DNA from: Fennellomyces sp. T-0311
Lineage: Eukaryota > Mucoromycota > Mucoromycetes > Mucorales > Lichtheimiaceae
Reading direction: 5' to 3'
NCBI GenBank assembly: GCA_025266875.1
Contig: JALLLT010000042.1
Span: 248,001-312,000, forward strand
Length of the DNA stretch: 64,000 nt
Each line of letters starts with the position of its first letter. The stretch's first letter is position 1. The position numbers and the translations under genes were made by a program. Under the pieces are notes generated by a model. That model saw nothing but the letters and a program-made list of their open reading frames with translations, made no database searches and was not told the DNA's origin. Positions 33,863 to 46,517 of the stretch are shown here, one piece after another.

Positions 33863-36255
33863 GGTATAGCCGATGTGAGTATGTACGATTGGTAATAAAG
33901 TAAAGAAGAAAAGTGAAAAGGCAAAGTAAAGGATCAGGTCCGCTCCTTTATATACTTTTTTTCTTTGTTTGTCATGCGCCTCTCTCCGCCGCAGCTGCCA
34001 GATGTATTTACCGAAATCTTAATAATCAGTTACTCCGAAAGATTTCGATATGGGCCTAGAGAATTACTTGTACTATTAGCAGGTCGGGATCAACTTACTT
34101 GGACCCCCCCCCTCTTCCGATGTGCCCCTTTTGCACCGGAATGCCATTTCCGCGACAAAATAGCAGCACGGGCCCTCGCACCCCTTCCTGTTGCTATTCA
34201 TGCTGGAAGAGCGACCCAATGGACAAGGGGGTTAGGATAGACGCGCAGTAGTGTTTTCTTTTACTGCGGCCAAGGAAACCAGAAAATAAGCATGCTGCGG
34301 CATTTACTACATTACACAACACACATGATAAGGAGTTTTATTATTGTTTTTATCCATATGCCTTGGCGAAGACCGCAGGCCAAGACGCCATACTCACATC
34401 ATCCCCCTCAGGAGAGAACAAGAGAGTCTTGGCTAATACGTGGCAGAGTGTAATTTCCTTATTTGCACATGGTGGGAATAGCTTGCTCCGATATTCCCCT
34501 TGGGGAATTGATGATTTTTCATCCACGAATTTTTGCTGGATTGGTCCACATTACGTGCTTGATGACTCAACACCGCACTTTTTGTTTTCATGCGGGGATC
34601 ATCCAAAGTTTATACGGTCTCGACATTCCGATTGCGTAATATACTATTACACTCCCTTTATGTTTGTCAACTATTTTCCCCAACTCCGTTCACGCATTAC
34701 AGCTTATACAAACACGGCGGACTCCAAGTTTTGTTTTTTTTTTCATATCCGCCCCCACAACAAATTCTTTTCATGCCGATCGCACATGAAAAGAGCAATA
34801 TCCGCCCTTTTTTTCATTGAAACAAAACGCGTACTGTAATATAGTCATACTTGACAATGGACGACACAATGGGCCGATTTTTTTGTGTCATGCTGACGCC
34901 TGTTTTGCCGTGTGACATTGATATGCCTCTTGATATAGATTTTCTATTTAAGTAAAACTTGACTATTACGCATGGCTGACGCGTGTCGTAGTCGACCCTA
35001 CCTTGCATAACCGTCGTTACGGAAGAATCATCGCAATCGGAGCAAATGGACGCGTAAAAATTGTTTATGCAGAACGCTGATGTATGGCGCTAAAATAGTG
35101 TCGGGCGGGGTTGTCGTTCTTCTCGTATCATTATTACTCAGAAAAAAAGAAAGTTTATTTTGTCCAAAAACAAATATTATTAACAAAACTTATGTAAAAG
35201 CTGATTTATAAGCGAATTAATGGATTAATAACCCAAAGAAAAAGTATGTTTGTCAGAAAAGAGAGTATTAATAAGCTATGGAATGGATTAGTAATTCTTA
35301 CTCTGTCGTTATCAGTGAGCACGCGCAGAAAAAATCTTGCAAGGTACACAATGGCTCAGTAAGCGACGTCGCTTATTCAAAAAAATGTCAATATTCCGTA
35401 CATGCATTCTCCATGACTTACTATTTGCCCAACGACACGTATATATGGGATTGTCGCCGAGGCGCAAAGTATGGAAGTACTGTATACACGCAATTTATGT
35501 GAACGATAACCCCCAAGATAGGGAGCATTCGCCGGATAACCATTTTTGGCGAGAAGGCTAAAATATTATATATCTGCGATGGGTTCCGATCATTTGGATG
35601 ACGACCCCAAAACGTTAGTCCGACCGGAACTCTTTTTTACTAGCCGGCATAAATTGTAGGCTCATTACAAATCTTGGTTGCACACATCCCTTTGGGGTAT
35701 TGCCGGTCCCGAAATTTCCATTCCAAAGTATGTAAGCTGGGTCTTTTGGTCCTGATCCATGATTATGTAAACCCGATATGTTCCTTGATGCGCTGTGTGA
35801 TTGTGTTTCATATATGTGCGTGTGCGTGTGTGTGTGTGTGCATAAATAATGTGTTTACCCACTATGAGTCAAAGAATATACGTGTCAGCATAGCTTGGCT
35901 AAATTGCCAAGATGGCATATGATCTTGGAAATCCCACAACAAAGGAGTAGAATAGTGTAGAAGGTTGACACGTATAACACATGTGAATCTTGTGGTACGT
36001 ACCCTAAATAGGAGACTCGCCATATATCTGAAGCATGTTTGGACAAACCCCCCACCATTCGATCAAACCCCATTGTTCCAGTATTTGAAAATGTGCATGA
36101 CGTGTGTTTATGTGCATAGATTTTCTAAACATGTGAAATCCACTTCTCCATGTAGATCACTCAAATGTGGCTGAACTTTTAGGGATTCAAACAATAAGCC
36201 TTACTTTGGCTTAGTGGTTTGATCTAGTCTTGCTGATGCATAAGAAAGGTATGCG

Positions 36256-37111
36256 TCAAATGCAATTCATCTTGGCTGTTTTCTTAATTTTCTCCTTGAA
36301 AACACATAGATCAACCACATTACATAGGATAAATGTAATTGTCGCTTCGGGTGAGGGCTTATACGCACCAGCAATCACGAGAGAAAGAACACAGTAGATG
36401 ATTGTCAGAGTGTTAAATCCCAATACGGAAAGCCAGGAATTTGTCACTCCAACTGGATCACGTACCATAATTTTTCGAACACTATGGAGACCAGATTACT
36501 GGATTTAGCTTCCATTACAATCAAACTGTTAACTGCCCAAATGTAGCTTTAATGAGAACAAGTGATGGTTTTATTTGTAGTGAATGACTATCCTTTTTAT
36601 TATGCAAATGGGCCATACTTTGAGCAGCTGATGTTTCAGTGATCCATCATGTTGCTTTCGTTGCAAATCCGTGTCTTTTTCACATTTAATTACAAATCAA
36701 CCGGCTTTGTCTATCGACGTGTGAGTCTTTTTTTTTTAAATTAATTAAAAAGCTGTTGTTGGCTTTTTCCCTAATCCTCATGTAAGTAAGTGCACAATAA
36801 CAAGGCCAACGTTATGATACAATTACGTAAAGAAGATCTGTTCGATCTCAAGCACATGAAAATGTAAATGCTGACGACAATTGACTATCACATGAAAAAT
36901 TTTCAAATCAGGTACTCAAATCGAAAAAGCCCATGATTTCCATTGTTGTATTGGATCGGCTCTCCAGCCCCAAGCACGAGTACCATAACCAGTTACCCAT
37001 CTGAGATATCCCAATGGTAGTGGAGACCACGATCCAGATAAGCACATGAAAACCCTGGTAGCCAATTACATAAGCTCTGATACCAAAATGGCGTGGCGTT
37101 CGCAACGCCAA
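36256..37111 (-). pseudogene. possible membrane-protein gene remnant
   Basis: Two minus-strand open stretches in order. 37111-36908 reads RTPRHFGIRAYVIGYQGFHV followed by a hydrophobic segment, and is open up to a possible donor GTACCT. 36468-36256 reads GVTNSWLSVLGFNTLTIIYC with a hydrophobic run, then FILCNVVDLCVFKEKIKK. Together they suggest transmembrane helices with basic loops. I cannot place them in a family or find the missing exons. They could be coincidence. Confidence 0.25.
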
Positions 37112-38422
37112 GATGGCTTTGTATAACTAGCCACAACAGAGATCGCTGTGTTAGTAATGTAGTTTACCAAAATTGAACCTGGCGCTCCTGTTCCTCTTTT
37201 TCGTTGCGCCATCGATCATTCCTAATTTTAACTCGAGTGTAAAGGTTTGTAGTATGTCATCGAGGACTTATACGTACACTAAGGCCCAATTCAAACGCGC
37301 ATTGCCAGCAAGAGTGGCATACAAATGAGCTTACTTGACATTATTGTGCCATCATAAATGAAGATACAACAGAGTAGCGGTAAACCATATGAAAAAGAGC
37401 AAGGGAGGTGGAGAGAGTATGCTCAATCCATTTTTGACAAAGTGTGTAAAGTAGAACTTTCCAGTTATACAGACAGGATTAAACTGCAGTGGGTCATACT
37501 ATCTGTTTCCTATTTAAATATTACTGTTGATAGGAGCTGGTACATGTAGCAGGTTATATCTTGGGATATACAAAACCGATGCTCTTATTTCAGATAACTA
37601 AGCAAACTTTATGTGAGAAAAAATCGACCTGCGAATTTTGGCTGGACAAGATCTGAAGAAGAATTCTTTCAGCGGATTGCTCACCCTCCGGGCGAGATAA
37701 CGGAACGCCAAAAGCAGACAAGTTATTGTATACGTAGCTGGCATTAGTAAAAATGACAAGTTTTCGCGGCTACCAATGTATGCGCATTCAGACACTTTGT
37801 GAAATACCTACTACAGTCCTGCGCAGATGAACGGAAAAAAGAACTTAAAGTAATGCTAACTATAGTATTCGCCTGGTCAACATGGGTCATTATACGTGCT
37901 TCAAGGGCGTCTAAACTGTGGTGGCAAGGAGTTTAGAAAAGAGCATATGAACACAATGGCAGGACGAATTCCTATCCTCAGAGACGTAGGTTTTCTGCTT
38001 CATCCCAAGGTAATCAGAGGCAAGAAAAAATGTGAGGGGGGTACAAGGTGTACCGTATGTGACAATTCACCATGCCTGGCTGTCCAATGCGGCGGGATAC
38101 ATAGCATTCAACTGCAACGGAAGCTATACAACGGATGCTTTCTCCTGACCACGTTCCCTTGCCACTATTCTCCTAAACCCGACCATCACCCACCTTTCGA
38201 ATCCAAGCTATTGTGCGCCTATGGTGTCCGTAGTCTTCCCTGGACTGTTCGTAGGAGCAAGTCTCCTCGGTTAGAACTCAAACTAATTCAATATACGTTT
38301 GGTTTGGTCATAACCAAAGCCCTTTTTTTGACGGGAGCCCATCATCTTCCACGTAATGCCGATCGGGTTTGACCGACAAACTTTAATGTTCGTGCGGAAT
38401 GGATGGTTACTGACAGAGTAAA

Positions 38423-38452
38423 CGGATCCAACCGAAACACCGGTTGGATCCG
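38423..38452. repeat. perfect 12-bp hairpin
   Basis: CGGATCCAACCG and CGGTTGGATCCG form a perfect stem with a six-base loop, in non-coding DNA. There is no U-run or gene end beside it. It may be the core of an eroded palindromic element. Confidence 0.75.
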
Positions 38453-39355
38453 AGTCGTGGGAACTTGGGTCTTGACGATAGATTCATTCTATTTACATGC
38501 AATAAAAATGTTACTTGTGCAGCGAGCTTTTGAGGGGAGGAAATGGCGCTGCCAAACTAACGGACATGGATCACTTTTTAGAGTAATATGCACCATGACG
38601 ATTTCAATCCGCTTAGGGTGACTGGCTGCTACGGATGGATGGAGCATCTTGCGATGTGCAAATAGCGGAAGCGCGCTGTCCATGTACGTCGGTTCGAATA
38701 TTGTTCCAGTATATTTTGACGCTTTCGCCTTTCAAAGTAGAATGCTGTACGATCGCTTTCAACGTTGCACATTTGATTCTTTTCCTGTTGATGGGCACAC
38801 CTAGAAAGTTTTCTCAGTGCTGTATAACTCGACCAAAGCAGCGCAGCAGTATGATAACGTAGAATGGCCTGCAATGATGTATAAGAAGAGGCCCAATGAC
38901 TACGACTATAAGCTTGCGTTGTTCGACCGTGGGTGGGTGCCTTAAATAAAATGCGCAGTTCGCGAATTCCAACTGTTGGCATTGTATGATATCATGAATA
39001 GCTTAATATAACTGCCCGACTGGGAAAAAAAGAGTGGCTATGGTAACTGATACCAAGGGAACAGAGTGACAGAAGGAGGAAAAAAAAAAAAGAGGAGAGT
39101 CGGCGTTGCCAGGGCAAGCAAGAAAATCGGCGGTGTGTCGGCGAGGCTGCCAATGAATTGGAAGCAACCCGAGTGGATTGAAACCTTCTCTTTCATCCAT
39201 CCATTTGACGGTAAGGGAACCATCCATCTATCCACTTTCAATATAGCCATATACACCACGATTTGCACGGAACTGTTGCATTTTCCAAAACGGCTGGATC
39301 ACAACGACCAGAACGATGAAGGCTCATTTTGTGAATTGTTGAAATTTGTAGAAAA

Positions 39356-39819
39356 ATGGTGACGCCTGCCGTTAAGCATACCATTGTTAAGAAGCGCACT
39401 GCCAAGTTCAAGCGCCACCAATCTGACCGTTTCGCCCGCGTTGGTGTAAGTTTTATTGTTATTTCTCTCTCGATTGAGAATGGAAAATGCTGATGTAAAA
39501 AAAATGTTATTAGGAATCGTGGAGAAAGCCCAAGGGTATCGATGGTCCCGTCCGCCGTCGCTTCAAGGGCCAGATCCCCATGCCCAAGATTGGTTACGGC
39601 TCTGCCAAGAAGACCCGTCACTTGTTGCCCAACGGTTTCTTGAAGTTCACCGTCAGCAACGTCAAGGAACTCGAGCTGTTGTTGATGCACAACCGCACCT
39701 ACGCCGCTGAGGTTGCCCACAACGTCTCGTCCAAGAAGCGTGTCGAGATCCTCGAGCGTGCTGCTCAGCTTAACGTCAAGGTTATCAACGCCGGTGCTCG
39801 TCTCCGTTCGCAGGAATAA
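39356..39819 (+). CDS. RPL32: 60S ribosomal protein eL32
   Basis: Two exons (39356-39445, 39514-39819) give 131 residues, the standard length. eL32 is a structural protein of the cytosolic large ribosomal subunit. The sequence starts [20 protein letters not shown] and continues [37 protein letters not shown] and [20 protein letters not shown], ending in [15 protein letters not shown]. The intron follows RVG. The codons are GC-rich at third positions, with many GCC and AAG, unlike the neighbours, as expected for a highly expressed gene. The start codon lies in a good fungal context. It converges with the FHA-RING gene. Confidence 0.98.
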
Positions 39820-40116
39820 ATGTCGCGTAGCCTTTCTTTTTTGCTTCGATGCAGTCATTTGGCTCCTTTGTGTCACATTTTTATCTTTTTTTTTTGGTTG
39901 GATGCAGGGATTGAAATGAACAAGTCGGATGGACATGGTATATAATCAATTACTAGGACGAGAAAAAAAAAAGAGAAAAGGAAACGAGATCGAGAGGAGG
40001 GAGGTGGAAAGCACAGTGACAAGGGAGGATAGAGGAAGAGTTACATGCTTGTGTTTTTAGTTTAGTAGAGGACTCACGGCGACGACGTCGATGCAGCAGC
40101 CAAATTATCTGCATTA

Positions 40117-41692
40117 TTACGATGGTTTAGCACGGAATTGTGTTATCAGCGTGCGTCGCTTGCACGTACCTTCTGCAGCACGTTCTGTGCTCTTTGCGTC
40201 TTGGGGCGGCGATGTGGACGATGGTTCGCCCTCAGGCTTGTCTTCATCCTGGGCACGTTTCTTGAGCATCTGCAGCACCTGGCTTTACATATAAGTGAAC
40301 CATGTTGCATGTCAAGCAGCTGAAGGTGGGGGGTGGGGGATTTACCTCGGTTGCTTCTACCGCCACGCTTGCATCAAGATCGGCATAGCTTCTACAGAGC
40401 GGACACAGGAAGCCTGGGTAGCTTTGCAGGAGTGGTCGACAGCACTTGAAGTGGAATGTGTGGGAGCATGGGGCGACGAACAGGGCCTGGAAGGGAGCGA
40501 TGGCATATAAGCAAATGCAGCAATCCTCAATGTGTATATTTTCACGATCCGCGGGGTCGGCTGGCGCACTGCCCATGGCTGCATCCAGCACACTGACGTT
40601 GTTGGGCGGGGTGGTCAAGTTGCGCAAGGACTGAAACGTATTCAAGCTGAAACACGGGATGATCATCAGTTTTCTCATGGCATAGAGACTTAGAGTGCTT
40701 CTATAGTCACCTAAAGGTGTTCGTTTGGGGTTGCCAGGTCCGGTTTAATTCGAGACGCATCTTGACGGCTCGGAATATCTCTGCAAATTCAACATTGGGT
40801 TAGACGATGGCACACGGAGACAACGGGGGTGTGTGCTCACCTTCTGTCCCGCCCTGGTAGTCGACGCCCAATTGCACGACGTCGCCGTCTTTGAGCTGGA
40901 AGGGCCGTGATTCCTGGTTGGGAGCGCTTAATCGGACGTGGTTGAGGAAGGTGCCCGACGAGGATCGTGTGTCGCGAATATAAAACTATAGAAGGAAACG
41001 GATGGGTCAGGGACAGCTCTCTCTCTCTCTCTCTGTCTCCTCTTTGCGCACTCTCTCGCTCTCTCTCTTTGTCCATTGTGTGTGTGTTGTGTGTCTAATA
41101 TCCGGCTGCTCTCCTCGTGGTTTTCGCCCCCGCTGGCTCCTACTTCCCGCGCTATTTCCTTATTCTCCCATGGAGCCATTTACCTTGCCGCCTTCAGTCC
41201 ATATCTCAGCGTGACCTCGGCTCACCACCTTGCTTCTGAACGTAATCCGATTTGGCGACAGAAACCGCTCCGTGAACCGTCCTATCTTCAGTACCGTGTC
41301 GTCTCGTACCTCACGCTCAATCACATTGAACACAAGGGATCGTGGTGAATCCAGGTGCGGGACAATCCGAATGTGCGGTATTGGTGCATCTTGACCGGCT
41401 TCTGGATCGCTGTGTCTGCACGGCACGCTGTCATTGCTGGATGACCGATACGGCTCGTCTGGTTGTGCCGATGAGCGTATCTGACGTGAGGCTGTTGGAG
41501 ACGAGAGCGCTGCGGTGAGCATGTGTCGATCTGAGATTATGTGTGAAAAAAAAAAGAGAGGAAAGAAGAAATAACAACAAAAAAAGAAAAAGAGAGTTCA
41601 CCGACGGAAAAGGGAGGCTCTCTTTTCCTTCTGCTCTTGGAGCTTTTCTCCCTTTTGCGTCACTTACCACTAACACCGTAGCGCGCATGCAT
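40117..41692 (-). CDS. dma1: Dma-type FHA-RING ubiquitin ligase
   Basis: An FHA domain (about residues 60-150) precedes a C3HC4 RING finger (about 205-250), the architecture of fission-yeast Dma1 and yeast Dma1/2, which ubiquitinate phosphoproteins in mitotic-exit and septation control. FHA: VLKIGRFTERFL, ITFRSKVVSRGHAEIW and RDTRSSSGTFLNHVRLS, giving the phosphothreonine-binding R, S, H and N positions. RING: CCICLYAIAPFQALFVAPCS, then HTFHFKC and CPLC. A short first exon (41692-41668, MHARYGVS) joins in phase to the next at 41530; an ATG at 41522 is a possible alternative start. The last exon gives VLQMLKKRAQDEDK, with a stop at 40117 if the GGTACGTGCAAG near 40170 is not a donor. Confidence 0.88.
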
Positions 41693-43058
41693 GCAATATC
41701 GCTGTATATGGATGACATCACGGCGCCCTCGCTCGTCTGCCATCATCTCGCCCGCTATGGCACCGTCCGTGCCTTATATTTATGCGCTCACCCATCCTAC
41801 CGTGGCCCTGGAAATACCGGGCCCTCTTTTGGCTCAGCGATTCATGGGATCAATCCCAAGGATGAAGAAGCGGAGAAATATCGAGCGCCGCCATCATTCG
41901 AGTTGGATGCGTGTGTGCGACTCTCTCTCTCTCTCTCGCTCCCTCCATACATTGCTCGCTGACCACAGAAAGAAAAAATATAGGGGGAGCGAGGGCGCTT
42001 TGTCCAGCAATAATTATCCGACTCGTTGTCTTGTCGTTATCTGCGTGCCCGTCATTGTTCTGGCTCATTCCTCTTTCCATATCCCCTTATTCCAATCACC
42101 AACTCGCCTGCATGTTTCTGACTGGGAAGCACCCGCCCCTTCAGTGGCAAGCTCTCCGCTAGACCCCATGGATGACACACCTGCCCCCATACTGCTTGTA
42201 CCACGCGAACGCATAAGTTGGCGAAATGACTTTTTTGCCTACTACGGCTGCCCCATTTCTATTTTGGTTTAGAGCCATACCAACGCTTCTATTCCAATGT
42301 GTTTACACGCTCATCCCTACTAGCAACAGCTTGGCTCACCCAATGTTCAACCCGCCCCCCTTTTTTTTGGTGCCAAGCAACAAGCGGGCATCTTCATCCA
42401 CTCTTTATGGTAAGTAGGACACAACGTCCGTCTGCGAGGCACGAGGCAAAAAGCAGTCAGTGGAGCTTATAATGACTTTTTTTTGCATCTGATTGCTGGC
42501 ATAACCGCGGATTTAACTCATATCCGACGCTTATTCTCCAATTTCTCGTGCCCAATTACGTAGCAGGGTGTCGCCAATGTTTCCTTGTTCAAGCTAAGCA
42601 ATGATTTACTGCAAAGTCAGAGCATGATTTCGTCTCACGCTCCCTGTGACACCTTATCATTACAGCACTGATTCTGCTTATATATACTGTTTAAGAGACT
42701 GCCTACGATGCTGCAGGAATGTGGCGAACATGTTCTCTTTCCGATCGTGTTCCCGCGCGTACGTTTCTATCCTGACCAGACAGGATCTTTTCTGGCTAGC
42801 GGTGTATGTAAGATTGGCTCAATCCATTTGATAACAAAAGGAGGTAAACATCATACCAAATAGGACTCAACCAAATAGCATAAAATAACTACAGTAACGG
42901 TGTGATGAAGCCAAGTTATATAAACGTATATGTGTGAGAACACACACAAAAATGCGTTCTTGTCATGTTTCAGTCACGTATAAACATGAAAATAGCTATT
43001 GGTAAGTTCATGGTCACTCTTGATGAGATGGGCATCATATTACTTTGCTGTAGAGCGA
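41693..43058. other. intergenic region with CT-rich repeats
   Basis: Upstream flank of the FHA-RING gene with a (CT)n run at about 41921-41937. Long plus-strand frames at 41543-41962 and 41691-42272 are low-complexity and partly antisense to the gene. Nothing else is recognised. Confidence 0.45.
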
Positions 43059-43577
43059 TCATATTCGCAAAACTGAGATCACGTTTCCGCTTGCCTGTTC
43101 CTGTGTCACATTGCCGCTGTTTCCCCAGTGACCATATTTGGCAAGTCCTTTTTCAGTACATCGATTCAACAGACGAGCAGCTCTTTTCATACGCATCCAG
43201 GCAATCATGTATCCCCAGCCCACTCGAAAGAAATCGTCGACTATTGGATCTGAAGTCACTTGCGAAGTGCATGGCACTTTGAATACGTATCCATATACTC
43301 TTTTCGTTTCATCATTGCCGCGTTTCGATTTCAGAACCGTTAAAGCGATAGAGAAGTTTGATCCAAATACGTAGCAGACCAATCCATGTTCATAGTTGTT
43401 ATCACATATCGAGGAATTTATAATTTTGCTGGCATTGTCTCTCTTGCCGCAAACCGGGCTATTGCATTGTTCCTTATATAGCAAGGAGCTACAGGTTTCA
43501 ATAAATGTTCCTTTTGTAAATCCTCTATTGCTGCTGCACCATATTACGTTATATTCGTTTCTCGTATATGATATCAA
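43059..43577 (-). CDS. cysteine-containing hypothetical protein exon
   Basis: A 172-codon frame with protein-like composition in an AT-rich region where chance frames are usually much shorter. It contains seven cysteines in its first 80 residues (for example VIWCSSNRGFTKGTFIETCS, NSSICDN), a hydrophobic stretch (YVFGSNFSIALTVL) and an aromatic part (DDFFRVGWGYMIAWMRMKRA). A splice acceptor-like GTTACAG at about 43590 could precede it, so it may be an internal exon of a secreted or membrane protein. I do not recognise the family. Confidence 0.4.
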   Translation of the reverse strand: MISYTRNEYNVIWCSSNRGFTKGTFIETCSSLLYKEQCNSPVCGKRDNASKIINSSICDNNYEHGLVCYVFGSNFSIALTVLKSKRGNDETKRVYGYVFKVPCTSQVTSDPIVDDFFRVGWGYMIAWMRMKRAARLLNRCTEKGLAKYGHWGNSGNVTQEQASGNVISVLRI

Positions 43578-45205
43578 AAAAACTCAATCTGTAACAGCGT
43601 GGTAACATTTTCTATGCTAGAAAAAAAGCTTTTTGTGTAACCAAGTAGCGATCTTTATGCGCATCGAAATGAAACAAAACATGGACGCATCTCTCCCCAT
43701 TCAATCATCATACAGCAAACACTTTCTTCAGAATTGCGTTGCCGCACATTTTTATGCAGCTGAGATTCGCATCACCGATGTTTCTGATTTACTGTTTCCC
43801 ACTTTCAAAATCGATCAAAGTAGGTTATGGCCTTTTTTTTATGTATAACCCTACATACAATCTGTTCTCCCCAATGGTCTGCCAACGACAATTTAGTACC
43901 TCATCTCTTATATCCATGAATCTATAGGGTCCTTTCGATTAATCATTTTGCACAGTAATAACAACACATCCTTTAAAAGTTTTCTTTACGTAGGAGGTAA
44001 ATCTTTTGGCCACGTCCTTTAGCTCAAAGATAACATACATACTAACTTGTTAAAACCGGTAGGTGTAAGCACTCTCCACTGTGGTAAATTAGCTGGAAAG
44101 GGACAACGTTTGACACTGGCAAAAGTTACTTTCACAGTACATATCTTGACAACACTACTATATTATCTACTGGAATGTTGTGTGGTATGGGGATTGCAAA
44201 AGAAAAAAATAAGGTACTACTTTTCAGATTGTTTACGTGTAACGTATCATAACAACGAGGGTGGGGATATATGAATTTTATGAGCGAATTCAATTGTATA
44301 TCTACCAGACATACAGTTAGGCTAGTCAGGTGTGGTTATATTTACGTGTTTGTGAGACAGCGTTCAAACTATGCAAATGGACATGCGAACTTTATGTTTT
44401 ATTTGGTATATCTTGACGTTATGACTTCAAGTGTTGTTGACGGACTCGGTGAAAGAACGACGATTGGAATAAGAAGAGGTATAAGCATTGAGGAATTACC
44501 ACCTTTCTCAACCCAGCCGGATTTGTATGCACTTTTCAGGTTGCGAGCCGTCGAGGGATGGATTTGGAGGTGACAGATGGACAAAAACCAGAGTGTACCA
44601 AATACAGTTTTGCTACTGCGGGGTCTTTTTTGTGCGGATCGCAGTAGATCAGCCTTGCAACATATACCTAATCACTTGGAGAAGCATGTACTTTCTATTT
44701 GTTGCTGAATAGATTTTAATGAACGAAGTGCGACGGTATTCATACACGGAGTGGATTGAATTACAGATTATTCTCACATTATGCCCCAGCTTGTGAATAA
44801 TGTTGACTGAATTTGGACTTGAAAGAACCGAAAGCGGAAAAGGTTATTATGGAAAAAGTCAATATTGTTAGGTGAAGAGGAATGATAATCGAAATGTTAA
44901 CGCGCTAGGCCACCGAAAACTATAGAATGGCGTTGTCGAGATTGTTTCTGATTTTTCCATTACTTCTAGCCAGATTTTCCTGCTGCCTAAAGACACAAAA
45001 ACCATGCTCCTTGCCTGGCGAATCGTGCAGTATTCGTATATCCTCTATGAATCTCACATTGATTTTATCGAACAACTGCATTCAAATTGTTAGGCTCGTG
45101 TTCGGGACAGGTTCACCGACAGTCGCTTACAATATCCACATATGAGCTATGAGGTCGTATTTCATGACATGACCAATGCTGGTAGGGTCTAGATGTGCAA
45201 GATGA
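43578..45205. other. gene-poor region, nothing recognised
   Basis: AT-rich DNA. A 100-codon plus-strand frame at 44271-44573 has no recognisable domain. No structural RNA or clear repeat was seen. Confidence 0.35.
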
Positions 45206-45917
45206 CTAGGATAACGTTAAGCAATCTCCGCAGCTCGGTACAAAGAGCCTGTGCATATGTCCCTTGGCTTTTCTCGATATAATTGGTCTACAAGGTTGAG
45301 GGTCGACGACAAACCGCACTTCATCCAATGGGAATGGCTTCCCTGTCAGTGATGCATCAGATTTCTGTTTCTCGAAAATCTCAAGGGCTCTGTAATATAA
45401 ATTTGTAGCCAAATTGGAGCTTTGAAACGGGATACCGTCGACTTCCTTTAAGCTCGCATATGCCTGGATATGGTTGAGGTTGTCTTCCCCCTTACGGATC
45501 ATCACAAGTTGGGTCTTGTTGTTGCTTTCGGCCGGGTGTTTCATATTTGCAGCTGTCTTACCGAGCTCCTGGCCGTACGCAGACACACTAAAATGGGAGA
45601 ATTTAGTACCGTTGATCAGACTTTGGTATCTACTGAAGGCTTTTTCAGCTAAATATCGTGAAAACATATCCCACAAATTCCTTTATCTTGTAATTGTTTT
45701 TTCACTCTCGGCTTTTCCCGGGCGCGCCTGCTCTTTGGTTGGGGGTGAGCTTAATCCCGACGTTTGCTGCAAATACGTTATCATTGTGACGATGAGCATT
45801 ATTTGGAGGCAGCTCAGCTTATCGATAAACGATCTGCTATTGCTGGCTAGGGTTCCGACGTTCATACAATCTTGGACGGACTCAAGGACGGTGCATCACG
45901 ATTTGCATATCAACTAA
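45206..45917 (-). pseudogene. decayed gene: one long frame split by a single TAA
   Basis: On the minus strand the frame is open from about 45908 to 45206 except for one TAA near 45682, giving about 230 codons of protein-like sequence. Before the stop: VQDCMNVGTLASNSRSFIDK and a hydrophobic run; after it: LWDMFSRYLAEKAFSRYQSL, AYASLKEVDGIPFQSSNLAT, EVRFVVDPQPCRPIISRK and a CGDC near the end. No splice signals flank the stop convincingly. The family is not recognised; a transposon origin is possible. Confidence 0.4.
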
Positions 45918-46350
45918 CAAAGGGTTGATTGACGGTGAATCATACCGATGATTCAACTATGGATAGGACGTTATATAGACAGGGGGATTGTAATAGTGTG
46001 TTCCATTACATATGTTATCCAACCTGCATTCCCATTGATCCTCATGCAGTATCTGCATACTGTATTGATTGACATTGCAGACGACAACTTGTATGGCGCA
46101 TGGTTGGATAAGGGATATTATGCTCACGTATAGCTATTGATGTAATTTTTAGATCGTAGATCATAGACGCCTTAGCTAATACCCTCTAACATCTGACGTA
46201 TATATAAAGCAGGATTTCTAACCACAGGGATCCTCATCGCTTATACTCTTTATAACCGGCTCCATCTTCATATTATTGCTTATATTATCTGACCATCAGC
46301 AACATACATGATTATGCGTATACCAAGCTCTGCACTGTTACAAAAAAGCT

Positions 46351-46401
46351 CTGAGACTTTAAAAGGTCTTTTAAAATGTCCATGGCCTTTTAAAGTCTCA
46401 G
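46351..46401. repeat. 18-bp imperfect hairpin
   Basis: CTGAGACTTTAAAAGGTC pairs with GGCCTTTTAAAGTCTCAG with one mismatch and a loop of about 15 bases. It lies directly beside the GC-rich island that begins at 46404, so the two may form one eroded element. Confidence 0.7.
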
Positions 46402-46403
46402 TA

Positions 46404-46517
46404 GGGCTCTAAACGGGCCATGCCCGACGGGTGTCGGTCAAACCCAGCCGGATCACATTGTGGTCCTTGGGCAGTTGGGCCAAGCTTATTTGCCCGAACC
46501 CGCAATTAGGAGAGCCC
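46404..46517. mobile_element. GC-rich repeat island with GGGCTCT ends (possible hAT-type MITE)
   Basis: A GC-rich island in AT-rich surroundings, starting GGGCTCTAAACGGGCC and ending AGAGCCC, a 7-bp inverted pair, with GGGC/GCCC motifs throughout. The island at 47757-47930 ends in TTTAGAGCC, the inverse of the same terminus. Short GGCTCTAAA-type ends suggest a hAT-like non-autonomous family; this is tentative. Confidence 0.35.

Larger units (their letters stand above)
33863..39355. other. gene-poor region
   Basis: About 5.4 kb with no confident gene. A (GT)n run lies at about 35818-35840. Minus-strand frames at 36256-36468 and 36908-37111 look like decayed membrane-protein exons and are listed separately. 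The long plus-strand frames at 34363-34839 and 37896-38372 have no recognisable domain. The right end holds the eL32 promoter. Confidence 0.4.

Noticed and set aside
34363..34839. 158-codon plus-strand frame in the gene-poor region
   Set aside because: No domain, low-complexity aromatic runs and no splice partners.
37896..38372. 158-codon plus-strand frame with several cysteines
   Set aside because: Cys spacing fits no known zinc module, and no upstream or downstream exons were found; kept as unassigned.
39238..39936. 232-codon minus-strand frame
   Set aside because: Antisense to eL32; the long frame reflects the GC-rich codons of that gene.
41918..41940. CT-rich tracts (also near 41020 and 50784) as regulatory repeats
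   Set aside because: Common pyrimidine microsatellites in fungal leaders and introns; no specific function can be claimed.
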